Below, piece by piece: positions 8,747-18,528 of a stretch of 64,000 nucleotides of DNA (its first letter is position 1; each line of letters opens with the position of its first letter). The translations under genes and the position numbers were made by a program. The stretch is from Nostoc sp. FACHB-280 (GTDB lineage: Bacteria > Cyanobacteriota > Cyanobacteriia > Cyanobacteriales > Nostocaceae): contig NZ_JACJSD010000008.1 of NCBI RefSeq assembly GCF_014697615.1, forward strand, positions 124,001-188,000, given 5' to 3'. The notes under the pieces were generated by a model. That model was given only the letters and a program-made list of their open reading frames with translations. It was not told where the DNA came from and did not search any database.

Positions 8747-9395
8747 TGGTGCGTTGTCCTCTACTCCGTAAACACAATGAATCTTTAATAACTAAAAAAA
8801 TTAATTAGGAAAGGCTATCTATAAAAACCGAACTTAAGTGGTTTTTAGGGATGGCTGATTTAGAAATTTGTTCCATCTGCTCGTCTACTTGCGGCTCTCT
8901 CGTTCTGGCTTCCATAACTGATGAACGGCTATATAAGAATAATTCAGTTCACATACTTGAGATTCCAGAAGATGAGTGTTTGAGATAGGTTCCCCCTACC
9001 CTTCCTAAATTGTTAGGTCTTTTTAAAAGCACATTGGGTTGTTTTCAAGAATTCTTCTTTATCTTCAGTTGCGATCGGCTACTGGTAAATCCGAAGTCGG
9101 TATGAGTTTTACTTGCTTTTATCTTAGGACAAATCAGGCGGATAGTAAAGTAGTCTACAGAAGGAGAAAACTATAATCCAAAAGTAGTTAATTACAACAA
9201 AATTTAAACTTCCTTAGAGTGCTTACTATACCTATAGTGACGGCAAAATCCCCTCTCATGTTGCCTATCGTTAGGGAGAAAACCGAACTCTCTGGGCATA
9301 TTTTTGGAGGGATGTTACGAATGGGTCAATGGTCATTAGCCATTGGTCATTGGTTCAGAATCATCTTGAACAAAGGACAAATGACCAATTACAAT
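8747..9395. other. long leader/intergenic region upstream of the sigma gene
   Basis: About 650 bp between the sigma gene start and the end of the HerA-like gene, both on the minus strand. A hairpin (aaaaccgaactt/aagtggtttt) lies at 8825-8847, read as part of the sigma gene 5' leader. A run of ggtcattagccattggtc-type repeats at 9328-9360 is related to repeats at 11135-11190. A short open frame at 9219-9422 is made of these repeats and is not credible as a gene. Confidence 0.45.
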
Positions 9396-11135
9396 TTAAA
9401 ACCCCAAATCAGCTTTAGCTAGTTCTGCTGCGGCGAATACTTCTGCGTCTGGCTTTTCCTCCCAAGCCGGATCACCGATTTCGGCATAGAAAGTAGCATC
9501 GTAAGGACGAGTACGCACAACTACTGGCATGGGAACGGCATGACCTAAAATCAAGGCTTGTTGTTTGGAGTCTAATTTCGCCAGTACCGATCGCAGTCCA
9601 CCTGCGCCAGATACACCCGTAAAAATGGCATCGATGTCTTTTTCGTCGTTGAGTAAGGCTGTGATTCGAGTACCAATCTGGGACATAACTTCATTATCTA
9701 TCCCTGACGGTCGTTGATCAACTACTAGCAACGTTACGAAATATTTTCGCAGTTCCCGCGCGATCGTGCCGAAGATAGTACTTTGGACAATGGCTGGGTC
9801 AAGAAAACGATGCGCTTCTTCAATGGTAATCATCAAAGGTGTGGGGCGATCGTTAGGGTTTTTGCTCTGCAAGAATTTATCAGCTTTGCGGACATAATGC
9901 TCATGTATACGTCTGGTGATCATATTTGTCACCAACATATAAGAGAGCATATTTGACTGGGAACCAAATTCTACCACGACATTCTTGCCAGCCTCTAGAG
10001 ATTGTAAGATTTTATTAATGTAGTTTTGGGGGCAAACTGCCCGCATATACTTCAACCCGTCTAGGCGCAAGAGTTTGCGTTGCAAGGCCATTATCGAGCC
10101 TTTGTGTCCCCGCTTTTCTTCACAGAACATTTCGATTTCTTCGTTCGTCATGTTCAGCAGTTGCACAATCCAAGCTTTGTTGAACTCGCTATAGAGAATA
10201 TTGGCATTGTCTAACGCGGCTTCTGACAGTCCTAAATCACGACTGCATAATTTAATATCTTCAACTTCGATTTGTTCATAACTGAGATATAGTTCCTGAG
10301 AATCGCGCACACCCCGCCGCTTGGTTGATTCAGGATCAAGGGTGTAAACTTCCACTTTCCCCGGAAATAATTGCTTTAACCCTTTAACAGTATTAACATT
10401 CTTACCTTCAGCGACGGCTTCCCAACCGTATTCCGAGTGCATATCAAAAATCAAGTTTACCGCCGCGTTTTTGCGAATCACACCAGCTAAAACTAAGCGG
10501 GTGAGAAAGGATTTACCTGTACCAGATTTACCAAAAACGCCGTTACTGCGTTCCACAAAGCGATTTAAATCAATGCACACAGGTACATCCATATCTAATG
10601 GTTTACCAATGGCAAAATTCTTTCTTTGGATGTCATCTTCCCAACCAAAGACGCGGCGAAAATCTTCTTCACTCGCGTCAAAAACCTGACTAAAGTGACT
10701 GGGAATAGTTTTGACTGGAAGTAATTCCATCGTCGTACTAGTTTGGGGTTGAAAAGAAGCCAAACCCGTAGTTGATGGAACAAAAGGATTTGCAGATTTG
10801 CCATTAGTGGAAGAAAAAGACTCATTAGATTCGGGGGTAAACATCAACATCGGCGCTAAGGCGATGGTTCCATAAGTACCGCTTCCGGCTAAGACATCTC
10901 GTAAAAAAGTATCTTCCCAACTGGGCGGATTAGCAATAATCCGGGCGTTAGCTGTACCGAGGGATACATCTGTCAACATACAGAAAAACCGCGATCGCAT
11001 CCCTTGGACAACTAAAAACTTACCCACCCGCATATCTTCTACAGAAATATCCGGGTGTAGTCTTACTTCTAATCCGCCAGTTAGTGAGCCTTGGATTACC
11101 GAACCTAATGGTTTTACCAATTTGTCATTTGTCAT
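9396..11135 (-). CDS. HerA-like ATPase (DUF87, HAS-barrel)
   Basis: 579 residues. HerA-family hexameric ATPases translocate DNA and usually partner a nuclease (NurA) in end processing. The first 200 residues form the beta-rich HAS-barrel region (LGSVIQGSLTGGLEVRL). The P-loop is NGVFGKSGTGKSFLTRLVLAG, followed by LIFDMHSEYGWEA. Walker B is PLMITIEEAHRFLDP, then arginine-containing FVTLLVVDQRPSGIDNEVMSQIGTRI as in HerA. Length fits the cyanobacterial members. No nurA is adjacent and the gene stands alone, flanked by repeats. The ATPase fold is certain; partner and role are inferred. Confidence 0.88.
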   Translation of the reverse strand: MTNDKLVKPLGSVIQGSLTGGLEVRLHPDISVEDMRVGKFLVVQGMRSRFFCMLTDVSLGTANARIIANPPSWEDTFLRDVLAGSGTYGTIALAPMLMFTPESNESFSSTNGKSANPFVPSTTGLASFQPQTSTTMELLPVKTIPSHFSQVFDASEEDFRRVFGWEDDIQRKNFAIGKPLDMDVPVCIDLNRFVERSNGVFGKSGTGKSFLTRLVLAGVIRKNAAVNLIFDMHSEYGWEAVAEGKNVNTVKGLKQLFPGKVEVYTLDPESTKRRGVRDSQELYLSYEQIEVEDIKLCSRDLGLSEAALDNANILYSEFNKAWIVQLLNMTNEEIEMFCEEKRGHKGSIMALQRKLLRLDGLKYMRAVCPQNYINKILQSLEAGKNVVVEFGSQSNMLSYMLVTNMITRRIHEHYVRKADKFLQSKNPNDRPTPLMITIEEAHRFLDPAIVQSTIFGTIARELRKYFVTLLVVDQRPSGIDNEVMSQIGTRITALLNDEKDIDAIFTGVSGAGGLRSVLAKLDSKQQALILGHAVPMPVVVRTRPYDATFYAEIGDPAWEEKPDAEVFAAAELAKADLGF

Positions 11136-11306
11136 TGGTTAATGGTCATTGGTCAAGAGTCAAAAGTCAATGGTCATTTGTCATTTATTCTTCTCCTCGC
11201 CACCGCATTCTCTATTTCTTTTACTCAGCACTCAGCACTCAGCACTCACACTTTGACTACTTCGGCTGCGCTCAGTACAAGTTCGCTCAGTGTACAGCAC
11301 TCAGCA
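11136..11306. repeat. short tandem repeats (ggtcatt and ACTCAGC types)
   Basis: Between the HerA-like gene and the GST gene. Degenerate caatggtcatttgtcatt units (11138-11190) are followed by three ACTCAGC heptamers at 11223-11243 and further cagcactcagcacta at 11293-11308. The same ACTCAGC heptamer occurs inside two coding regions of this window (49912-50016 and 62855-62875). Confidence 0.75.
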
Positions 11307-12098
11307 CTAATCTATTTGAATCGAAGTTGGTGCTGAACCTGCGGGAGAAGCGCCGATTAATGGCTTACGAAATTGAGCATACAGGCGATCGCGCCATTCA
11401 AAGAATAATTGATAATCGGGGTTATTTGCTATAGTTGGCACGCCTTGACCTCTTAAACTGGCTGGTAAATCTAGATAAGAGCCTTCGGGGAACTTCAATA
11501 ATATGGATAAACCAGCCACGGCTAAGTCAGCTAAAGTTGGTTCATCGCCTGTGAGATAAGGACTATCTGTCAATAATAAAGTTACTGCTTCTAGGTCTTG
11601 TTTTAAATCAGCGATCGCTGCTTTCACCACATCTGGGCTATATCCTACACCCAAGCCCAGGACTGTCAAAATATCACTGGGTACGCCTTCCACTAAACTA
11701 CGGAATATGTCTGGTGTGGATGTGGGTAATAAGGATTTACGAAAATTTTGATCCTGACTAATTGCGGCAAAAAGAGCTTTTCTACCTTTAATCCCGATTG
11801 ATTCATCAGCCCATTCTTCAATTAATAAGGTTAAAGCTTTTTGCTTGGGATTTTGCGGTATGAGTGGGCGTTCTGGATATTTTGCATCTACATACTTAGC
11901 TATTTCTGTAGAATCAACAATATATCGATTACCATCCTTTAATACTGGCACTTGTCTTTGACCAGTGAGGCGAAATAATTCTATCTGTCCGATACCTGGG
12001 GTAACTTCGATTTTACGGTATTCTAAACCTTTGTAATCGAGAATTAATCGCACTTTTTCTGAGTATTGCGACAGTTCCCATTGGTATAATTCCAGCAT
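11307..12098 (-). CDS. glutathione S-transferase family protein
   Basis: 263 residues. The N-terminal thioredoxin-like domain has LYQWELSQYSEKVRLILDYKGLEY (about 4-27), with the Ser/Cys-position residue in a SxYS motif, then RQVPVLKDGNRYIVDSTEIAKYV containing the conserved cis-Pro and the Glu-Ser/Thr glutathione-binding turn. The C-terminal helical domain has LTGDEPTLADLAVAGL, the GST N-capping/hydrophobic staple motif. The last about 15 residues (GASPAGSAPTSIQID) run into repeat-like DNA. It is probably a soluble detoxification or redox enzyme. Substrate unknown. Confidence 0.85.
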   Translation of the reverse strand: MLELYQWELSQYSEKVRLILDYKGLEYRKIEVTPGIGQIELFRLTGQRQVPVLKDGNRYIVDSTEIAKYVDAKYPERPLIPQNPKQKALTLLIEEWADESIGIKGRKALFAAISQDQNFRKSLLPTSTPDIFRSLVEGVPSDILTVLGLGVGYSPDVVKAAIADLKQDLEAVTLLLTDSPYLTGDEPTLADLAVAGLSILLKFPEGSYLDLPASLRGQGVPTIANNPDYQLFFEWRDRLYAQFRKPLIGASPAGSAPTSIQID

Positions 12099-12525
12099 AT
12101 TATATCCCTGATTACTGAGTGAGAAAATAACTCTCTAATTTTATCTTCACTTCTCGAAAATTTGGCAAGTGAAAATAAAATCTATCAAAGAAATATGAAT
12201 AAAATCAGTAATTTTAGCTCATGGATTTTGAGTAAGTTTTAAATTTTCAGGTCTATATTTTCCTGCATCAGCTATTTTTCTAAATTTAGAGAAGTTATTC
12301 TCCATCATCTACCTGACTTCTTCGATAAGTTGGGGAGCTATAAATTATTCCGAAATAATTTGCAAATTTGCCCCGTCTGCTATTAATATATTTATTTGCC
12401 AAAAATTTAATAGTACAAAAAATAAAATTTATCTTAAAAATCTTCCTTTTCAGGTTAGATTTTTTGGGTGGCAAAGTGATATAAGTCTTTATGTAAACTG
12501 TGATAAATCAAAACAAACAAAATTT
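12099..12525. other. intergenic region between divergent genes
   Basis: 427 bp, AT-rich, carrying the promoters of the divergent GST and fasciclin genes. No repeat, RNA gene or distinct operator was recognised. Confidence 0.4.
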
Positions 12526-13371
12526 ATGAAGGGGAATTACAGCAAATTATTGACTAATATAGCAAGTATGGCAGGATTAGCAGGGATAAGTTTCCTGGTC
12601 ACTTTACCATCACAAGCTAAAGAAGTACTAAATCCCAACCCCAGCATTTTTAGCGAAGCTCCTTACAATCGCAGTCAACGGATACAGGCAAATGTTAGTT
12701 ATACACCAGTTCAGCCTGCGATCGCTACAGATAAAAACAACACTCGTCCCAAAACTGTAGTTGCTCAAACACCTACAAACAGAGGGCTAAATCCCCGTCC
12801 CAGCATTTTTGATGAGCCTCCTTATAACCGTGGTAGTCGGACTGAAGCAGCCCCCGTCACACCACCAGCAGCAACACCAGCAAAACCTCCCGCAACAGAA
12901 GTACCAGCTACCGAAACACCAGCACCAACTTCCACCAACGAAACCAGTGATTCTAAGAAAACTGTTGTAGCATTGGCGGAATCGAGCAGTTCTTTTAAAA
13001 CCCTGACCGCAGCTTTAAAAGCAGCTGGATTGATAGATACTTTACAAGGTGCAGGGCCTTTCACCATTTTTGCCCCAACGGATGCGGCCTTTGCTAAATT
13101 ACCCCAAGATGCTTTAAAAGAATTGTTAAAGCCAGAAAACAAAGAGGTTCTGGTGAAAATATTGACTTACCATGTCGTACCGGGCAAAGTATTGTCTTCT
13201 GATTTGAAATCTGGGGAAGTCAAGAGCTTGCAAGGAGATACGATTAATGTCAAAGTTGATGCTGCCACTGGTGTCACCGTGAATGATGGCAAAGTTACTC
13301 AGCCAGATATTCAAGGCAGCAACGGTGTAATTCATGTCATCGACACTGTGATTTTACCACCTAGCTTGTAG
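12526..13371 (+). CDS. secreted fasciclin (FAS1) domain protein
   Basis: 281 residues. The N-terminal hydrophobic segment (about 13-30, IASMAGLAGISFLVTLPSQA) ends in a plausible signal-peptidase site. A low-complexity region carries two copies of one motif, NPNPSIFSEAPYNRSQR (about 37-53) and NPRPSIFDEPPYNRGSR (about 89-105), then a Pro/Ala/Thr-rich linker. The C-terminal FAS1 domain (about 145-281) has TLTAALKAAGLIDTLQGAGPFTIFAPTDAAFAKLP and YHVVPGKVLSSDL through NGVIHVIDTVILPP, all canonical. FAS1 proteins mediate adhesion at the cell surface; here it is probably periplasmic or in the envelope. Monocistronic. Confidence 0.9.
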   Translation: MKGNYSKLLTNIASMAGLAGISFLVTLPSQAKEVLNPNPSIFSEAPYNRSQRIQANVSYTPVQPAIATDKNNTRPKTVVAQTPTNRGLNPRPSIFDEPPYNRGSRTEAAPVTPPAATPAKPPATEVPATETPAPTSTNETSDSKKTVVALAESSSSFKTLTAALKAAGLIDTLQGAGPFTIFAPTDAAFAKLPQDALKELLKPENKEVLVKILTYHVVPGKVLSSDLKSGEVKSLQGDTINVKVDAATGVTVNDGKVTQPDIQGSNGVIHVIDTVILPPSL

Positions 13372-13566
13372 TTTTTAGGGCGTTAAGACTGGGTGTAAGG
13401 GTATAAGGGTGTGGGGGTGTAGAAGCTATAGATTTCCATCTCACCCCTTATACATTGTCTTGTGTCTATTCTGGTGCGATCGCGGGTTAAAAGCTTTGTG
13501 GTATCTAAGTTTGATTATTTACGATGTCCTAAACAACTTGGCGACTGCCATAACTTAGTTAAATAA

Positions 13567-13854
13567 TTAGAGAAAATCCAAGAAACAGTAGAGGCTGATT
13601 AACAGTAATAATAAAGCGGTGAAGCGAGAAACTTGGGCTTCTGGTGAGGGTGCGATCGCTTCTCGGACTAACATAGATATAGCTGCTCCAATGGCATAAC
13701 TCAAGCACAGGAGCATATAAGGTAATTCTTGGGTAAACCCCCAAATACCAAGCAGTAATAATGTCAGCACTAGCATGACAAACTCGATAAATCGGGCTGG
13801 TTCGTATTGACTAGACAGAAACACACTGTTGAACCAAAAGCGCCAAAATCTCAT
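13567..13854 (-). CDS. small membrane hypothetical protein
   Basis: 95 residues from ATG at 13854 (a TTG two codons earlier is also open). Three hydrophobic stretches are visible: FIEFVMLVLTLLLLGIWGF, LPYMLLCLSYAIGAAISMLV and FTALLLLLISLYCFLDFL. This is an integral membrane protein of a conserved cyanobacterial type without known function. It lies just downstream of chlI on the same strand, so the two could be cotranscribed, though with a gap of about 65 bp. Confidence 0.6.
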   Translation of the reverse strand: MRFWRFWFNSVFLSSQYEPARFIEFVMLVLTLLLLGIWGFTQELPYMLLCLSYAIGAAISMLVREAIAPSPEAQVSRFTALLLLLISLYCFLDFL

Positions 13855-13921
13855 ACTCAATCAAGCAAATAAATTTCAGGGCGCGGTGCTACACGCCCCT
13901 ACTTTTTATTTTCGGGCAAAA

Positions 13922-15046
13922 CTAGCGCACACCCGTTTTAATTTGTCCGGTACCATTTTTCTTTGCAGAATCTTCTTCTGGCAACTCTACGCCAAAAACG
14001 CGAGCAAAAGCTTTTTCCACTTTGTAGCCAGAATCAATGGATTCTAGAGGATCTTTCCGCAACCTGTGACGCAAGCACAAAGTAATCACGCGACGGATAT
14101 CATCAAGAGTAACTTCAGTACGTCCTTCAAAGGCGGCTATGGCTTTGGCTGCACGGTTGGTCACAATATCACCACGCAAACCATCTACATCTAACTCTGA
14201 ACAAACTTCGGAAATTTTCACCCGCAAATCATAGTCAATTTTGACTTCTCGCAACAGATTTTGGGCATTGACAATTTTCTGCTGGAGTGCTTCTTGGTCA
14301 GCTTTGTGCTGTTCCAAAAATTGTGGCGGGTTTTGGTCAAATTCCGAGCGTTGTTCTACTATCTGCACCCGCAACGCAGGTTCTTTCACCGTATGAATTT
14401 CGGCGTGCATTCCAAAACGGTCGAGTAACTGGGGGCGCAATTCGCCTTCTTCCGGGTTTCCTGAACCGACAAGCACAAACCGCGCTGGGTGACGGATAGA
14501 AATACCTTCCCGTTCTACGGTGTTCCAGCCACTAGCCGCCGAGTCGAGTAATACGTCTACGAGGTGGTCATCAAGCAAGTTGACCTCATCCACGTAGAGA
14601 ATACCACGGTTAGCTTTTGCCAATAGTCCTGGTTCAAAAGCTTTCACACCCTCAGACAAAGCTTTTTCGATGTCGATAGTACCGCATACCCGGTCTTCTG
14701 TAGCACCCAAAGGCAGGTCAATCATTTGCACCTTTCTATGGCCTACAGGAACATCCCCACCTTGTGCTACTGTTTGGCGGACTTCATCGCTCATCAAGTC
14801 GGGGTCGCTGGGGTGACTATTGAAGGGGTCATTAGCAACTACAGGGATTTCTGGCAACAAATCCGCTAATGCCCGGATAGTAGTTGTCTTGCCGGTACCG
14901 CGATCGCCCATAATCATGACACCACCGATTTTGGGATCAATCACGTTCAACAGCAGCGCCAGTTTCATTTCTTCCTGGCCCACAATTGCCGTAAATGGAA
15001 ATACCACGCGACGCGCACTTGCCGTGGATTGAGCAGTTGGAGTCAC
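13922..15046 (-). CDS. chlI: magnesium chelatase subunit ChlI
   Basis: 374 residues. ChlI is the AAA+ ATPase subunit which, with ChlD and ChlH, inserts Mg2+ into protoporphyrin IX, the first committed chlorophyll step. Walker A is GDRGTGKTT (about 48-56) and Walker B is [17 protein letters not shown]. The sensor/insert features [16 protein letters not shown] and [25 protein letters not shown] match the family, as do length and ends. The ATG start gives [13 protein letters not shown]. chlD and chlH are not in the window. Confidence 0.96.
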   Translation of the reverse strand: MTPTAQSTASARRVVFPFTAIVGQEEMKLALLLNVIDPKIGGVMIMGDRGTGKTTTIRALADLLPEIPVVANDPFNSHPSDPDLMSDEVRQTVAQGGDVPVGHRKVQMIDLPLGATEDRVCGTIDIEKALSEGVKAFEPGLLAKANRGILYVDEVNLLDDHLVDVLLDSAASGWNTVEREGISIRHPARFVLVGSGNPEEGELRPQLLDRFGMHAEIHTVKEPALRVQIVEQRSEFDQNPPQFLEQHKADQEALQQKIVNAQNLLREVKIDYDLRVKISEVCSELDVDGLRGDIVTNRAAKAIAAFEGRTEVTLDDIRRVITLCLRHRLRKDPLESIDSGYKVEKAFARVFGVELPEEDSAKKNGTGQIKTGVR

Positions 15047-15187
15047 TAAATTACCTTAATAACTTTTTTTATTACAGTTCTTTATTGTGCCACAGTTGGG
15101 GGCGGGGGGAATAGGGAATTGGGAGTGGGAATGGGAGACCAGGTAGACAAGGAGGACAAGGGTAGTCTTACTGTTTCACTAATTTGG

Positions 15188-15397
15188 TCAGTGACTTACA
15201 GAAACTCCCACATTAGCAGCTACAATAAATCTTTCGGAACCTGTGGGATTGTTCCAAGAGGTGTACAAAACTTCGGTTAACAAACGCTGTTGTTTTTCTG
15301 AGCGAAAGTTATCCACAGGGGTATCATCTTCAATAACGATGTGGCTGATGTCTGGTGCGGGAGCTAGGTTTTCTGATGATACAGTTTCTTGAACCAT
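15188..15397 (-). pseudogene. Uma2-family remnant (N-terminal fragment)
   Basis: 69 codons. The sequence ISHIVIEDDTPVDNFRSEKQ followed by QRLLTEVLYTSWN and ERFIVAANVG looks like the N-terminus of a common cyanobacterial Uma2 variety that normally continues for about 130 more residues with the catalytic core. Here the frame ends in VSVSH and stop, and nothing in the 140 bp before chlI resembles the missing part, which has been replaced by repetitive spacer. The catalytic residues are therefore absent. It is most likely a decayed gene. If expressed, it would be a short peptide. Confidence 0.6.
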
Positions 15398-15498
15398 ATA
15401 AAGCGATCGCCTCCTCCATCAGTTAGTCTTTTCTATACTTTAATAGAATAGAAACAGAAACCAAGCATATTTAATCACGCTAATTAAGCACAATTCCC

Positions 15499-16863
15499 AT
15501 GACCACTTCTAAACGCCGCTATCACATTACTACCTTCGGTTGCCAAATGAATAAAGCCGACTCAGAGCGCATGGCTGGCATTTTAGAAGACATGGGCTTT
15601 GAGTTTTCCGAAGATCCCAATCATGCAGATGTCATCCTCTACAATACCTGCACAATTCGAGACAACGCCGAACAAAAGGTATACTCTTACCTCGGCAGAC
15701 AAGCCAAGCGCAAACACGAACAACCAGATTTAACATTAGTCGTTGCTGGTTGCGTCGCTCAACAAGAAGGCGAAGCACTACTACGCCGCGTCCCAGAATT
15801 AGATTTAGTGATGGGGCCACAACACGCCAACCGCCTGAAAGATTTGCTGGAATCAGTATTTGGCGGTAATCAAGTTGTCGCCACTGAACCAGTGCATATT
15901 ATGGAAGACATCACCCAGCCGCGCCGGGATAGCAAAGTTACCGCCTGGGTGAATGTGATTTACGGTTGTAATGAACGCTGTACTTATTGCGTAGTTCCCA
16001 ACGTGCGTGGTGTAGAACAGTCCCGCACCCCCGAAGCCATCCGCGCCGAAATGGAAGAGTTAGGCAGACAAGGTTACAAGGAAATAACTTTACTCGGTCA
16101 AAATATTGACGCTTACGGTCGAGATTTACCCGGCTCAACATCAGAAGGACGACATCTGCACACCTTTACAGATTTACTTTATTACGTCCATGATGTGCCG
16201 GGAGTAGAACGCTTAAGATTTGCTACCAGCCACCCCCGTTATTTTACGGAAAGATTAATCAAAGCTTGTGCGGAGTTACCCAAGGTGTGCGAACACTTCC
16301 ACATTCCTTTCCAGTCTGGGGATAACGATGTCTTAAAAGCAATGTCACGGGGTTACACCCACGAAAAATATCGCCGCATCATTGATACAATTCGCAAGTA
16401 TATGCCGGATGCGTCAATTAGTGCGGATGCGATAGTTGGATTCCCTGGTGAAACAGAAGCACAGTTTGAGAATACCTTGAAATTGGTGGAAGATATTGGG
16501 TTTGACCAATTAAATACAGCCGCCTATTCTCCGCGCCCCGGAACACCTGCGGCATTATGGGAAAATCAACTAAGTGAAGAAGTCAAAAGCGATCGCCTAC
16601 AAAGATTAAATCATTTAGTGGCAATTAAAGCAGCCGAGCGATCGCAGCGTTATTTTGGTCGCATCGAAGAAGTATTAGTCGAAGACCAAAACCCCAAAGA
16701 TCCAACTCAAGTTATGGGACGCACAGGCGGTAATCGTCTGACATTTTTTACAGGCGATATTAATGAACTCAAAGGGCAATTAGTGAAAGTTAAAATCACC
16801 GAAGTTCGCGCTTTTAGCTTGACTGGCGAACCGATAGAAGTACGACAAGCTTTACCTGTTTAA
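15499..16863 (+). CDS. miaB: tRNA-2-methylthio-N6-dimethylallyladenosine synthase MiaB
   Basis: 454 residues. MiaB is a radical-SAM methylthiotransferase that adds the methylthio group to i6A37 of tRNAs reading UNN codons. The UPF0004 domain has Cys15 ([13 protein letters not shown]), Cys51 ([13 protein letters not shown]) and Cys85 ([10 protein letters not shown]) for one FeS cluster. The radical-SAM motif has Cys157, Cys161 and Cys164 ([13 protein letters not shown]) for the other. [18 protein letters not shown] and the C-terminal TRAM domain ([11 protein letters not shown] to FSLTGE) complete the family. Length is normal. It ends 45 bp before the reverse transcriptase gene. Confidence 0.97.
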   Translation: MTTSKRRYHITTFGCQMNKADSERMAGILEDMGFEFSEDPNHADVILYNTCTIRDNAEQKVYSYLGRQAKRKHEQPDLTLVVAGCVAQQEGEALLRRVPELDLVMGPQHANRLKDLLESVFGGNQVVATEPVHIMEDITQPRRDSKVTAWVNVIYGCNERCTYCVVPNVRGVEQSRTPEAIRAEMEELGRQGYKEITLLGQNIDAYGRDLPGSTSEGRHLHTFTDLLYYVHDVPGVERLRFATSHPRYFTERLIKACAELPKVCEHFHIPFQSGDNDVLKAMSRGYTHEKYRRIIDTIRKYMPDASISADAIVGFPGETEAQFENTLKLVEDIGFDQLNTAAYSPRPGTPAALWENQLSEEVKSDRLQRLNHLVAIKAAERSQRYFGRIEEVLVEDQNPKDPTQVMGRTGGNRLTFFTGDINELKGQLVKVKITEVRAFSLTGEPIEVRQALPV

Positions 16864-16908
16864 TGCTTGTATTGAGTGAATATTTATCACCTCTAAAATT
16901 TAACAGGT

Positions 16909-18483
16909 ATGTTGACTCTTAAACAAAATAGTCTCAATTGGGCTTTAGCACACGCTCTAAAGTATGGAGATACTGATGTATTTCCACTTCCTTTTGAGTA
17001 TGAAGCTATTCAACATGATTGGCAAAATTTACGCTCTTGGATTGAAGCACAAAATATTCTAGATTGGCAAGTACGTCCCCATCGTACTTTACTTTCACCA
17101 AAAGCTAAGTACGGTTTTAGAGTAATAACACAACTTGATCCACTTGATTTTCTCGTATTTGCTGCCACTGTTAAAGAAATTGCTTCTGATATTGAAAACA
17201 GTCGAATCCCTGCAAATCAGAATTTAGTCTTCTCATATCGTTTTAAAGCCACGGCAGATGGACAAATTTTTGATCCAAGTTTGGGTTACAGCAATTTTCA
17301 AAATCAAACTCAACTCTTGCTAAAAGATGAACAAGTAGAGTTCATTGTTGTAACTGATATTGCTGATTTTTACTCACGCATTTATCATCATAGGCTAGAA
17401 AATGCTTTGCAAAGTTCTACTAAACATCAGTCTCACGTAAAAGCAATAATGCAACTGTTAGCGGGTTGGAATGGAACCGAAACTTTCGGGATTCCAGTTG
17501 GGAATGCTCCCTCACGTTTATTGGCTGAGATTACTCTCGCAGACGTGGATGAAGCGTTGTTAGCAAATAGTGTCCGCTTCATTCGGTTCAATGATGATTA
17601 CCGTATTTTCGCAAAAGATTATGCAGAAGCTTATCGGCACTTAGCATTTTTAGCTGATATTTTGTTTCGTAATCATGGACTTACACTGCAACCACAAAAA
17701 ACTAACATATTAAGTAAAGAAATATTTAAAAAACGCTATTTAGCTTCACCTGAAGATAGAGAAGTTCATTCATTAGAAATTCGATTTGATCGGCTTATTT
17801 CAGTTTTGGGTCTTGGCAGTCGTTATGAACGTATTGAATATAAAAATTTGAAGCCAGAACAAAAAAAACTTGTAGATTCATTAAACCTTGTTGTGCTTTT
17901 CCATAAAGAAATTCATAAGGAAAATGAGCCAGATTTAGGAATTCTTCGTTTTATTCTGCGGCGAATGGGACAACTCGGCGATTCAGTTTTATTAAGCGAG
18001 GTATTAAATCATTTAGATGTGCTTCACCCAGTATTTCCGGATATTATTCATTACCTTAATAATTTGCGTAATTTATCTAATGAACAGCGTCGAGATATAG
18101 GCGCAAAGTTAATTAATTTACTAGAAGATTCGATTATCAGTGAACTTGATTACCATAGAATGTGGGCGCTTGATATATTCACTCGCTCGACAGAATGGGG
18201 TAACGAAAATCAGTTCTTTAAGTTACTTGGTTCGGCTAGAGATATGTTAAGTCGGCGACAGTTGATTCTTGCAATGGGTCGAGCCTCACAGCGTCATTGG
18301 TTTCAATCCCAATGGCGAAGTCTTTTTAACGAATCTCATTGGCCGCGGAGAGCCTTGCTTGCAGGAGCTAGTTGTATGTCTCCTGATGCTCGAAAGCATT
18401 GGTATAAGTCTGTTGAACCCCGGCTTGATCCTCTGGAAAAAGCTGTGATGAAGTGGGCAAAACAAAACCCATTTGGCAGTTGA
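16909..18483 (+). CDS. solitary reverse transcriptase with helical C-terminal half (candidate defence RT)
   Basis: 524 residues. The RT palm motifs are all present: an early block PKAKYGFRVITQLDPLDFLV (about 64-83); motif A FIVVTDIADFYSRIYHHRL with Asp150; motif B FGIPVGNAPSRLLAEI (194-198 plus Ser202); the catalytic box RFNDDYRIF with Asp229 and Asp230 (FNDD in place of YxDD); and motif D NHGLTLQPQKTNIL. Residues about 300-524 show no group II intron maturase X domain or HNH and look all-helical and repeat-like (FILRRMGQLGDSVLLSEVLNHL). That layout is characteristic of the Abi/UG (DRT) defence RTs rather than intron or retron RTs. No msr/msd-like RNA or intron structure was recognised nearby. 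It lies 45 bp after miaB, starting at ATG. Subtype not assigned. Confidence 0.82.
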   Translation: MLTLKQNSLNWALAHALKYGDTDVFPLPFEYEAIQHDWQNLRSWIEAQNILDWQVRPHRTLLSPKAKYGFRVITQLDPLDFLVFAATVKEIASDIENSRIPANQNLVFSYRFKATADGQIFDPSLGYSNFQNQTQLLLKDEQVEFIVVTDIADFYSRIYHHRLENALQSSTKHQSHVKAIMQLLAGWNGTETFGIPVGNAPSRLLAEITLADVDEALLANSVRFIRFNDDYRIFAKDYAEAYRHLAFLADILFRNHGLTLQPQKTNILSKEIFKKRYLASPEDREVHSLEIRFDRLISVLGLGSRYERIEYKNLKPEQKKLVDSLNLVVLFHKEIHKENEPDLGILRFILRRMGQLGDSVLLSEVLNHLDVLHPVFPDIIHYLNNLRNLSNEQRRDIGAKLINLLEDSIISELDYHRMWALDIFTRSTEWGNENQFFKLLGSARDMLSRRQLILAMGRASQRHWFQSQWRSLFNESHWPRRALLAGASCMSPDARKHWYKSVEPRLDPLEKAVMKWAKQNPFGS

Positions 18484-18528
18484 AATTACTATCTAGCCGT
18501 ACACTAAACAACTCTTGAAATGGCTTCA

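Noticed and set aside
8820-9200. Possible riboswitch or small RNA in the sigma gene leader
   Set aside because: Only one simple hairpin is visible and no known riboswitch motif could be recognised; not supported without covariance analysis.
9219-9422. Open frame of 67 codons upstream of the HerA-like gene end
   Set aside because: It is composed of the ggtcattagccattggtc repeat and overlaps the 3' end of the HerA-like gene; no protein-like composition.
12822-13142. 106-codon minus-strand frame within the fasciclin gene
   Set aside because: It is antisense to a Pro/Ala-rich coding region whose complement is naturally open; no signs of a real gene.
16909-18483. Group II intron or retron origin for the RT
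   Set aside because: No maturase X domain, no HNH fused to the protein, and no intron or msr-msd structure recognised by eye; miaB upstream is intact.
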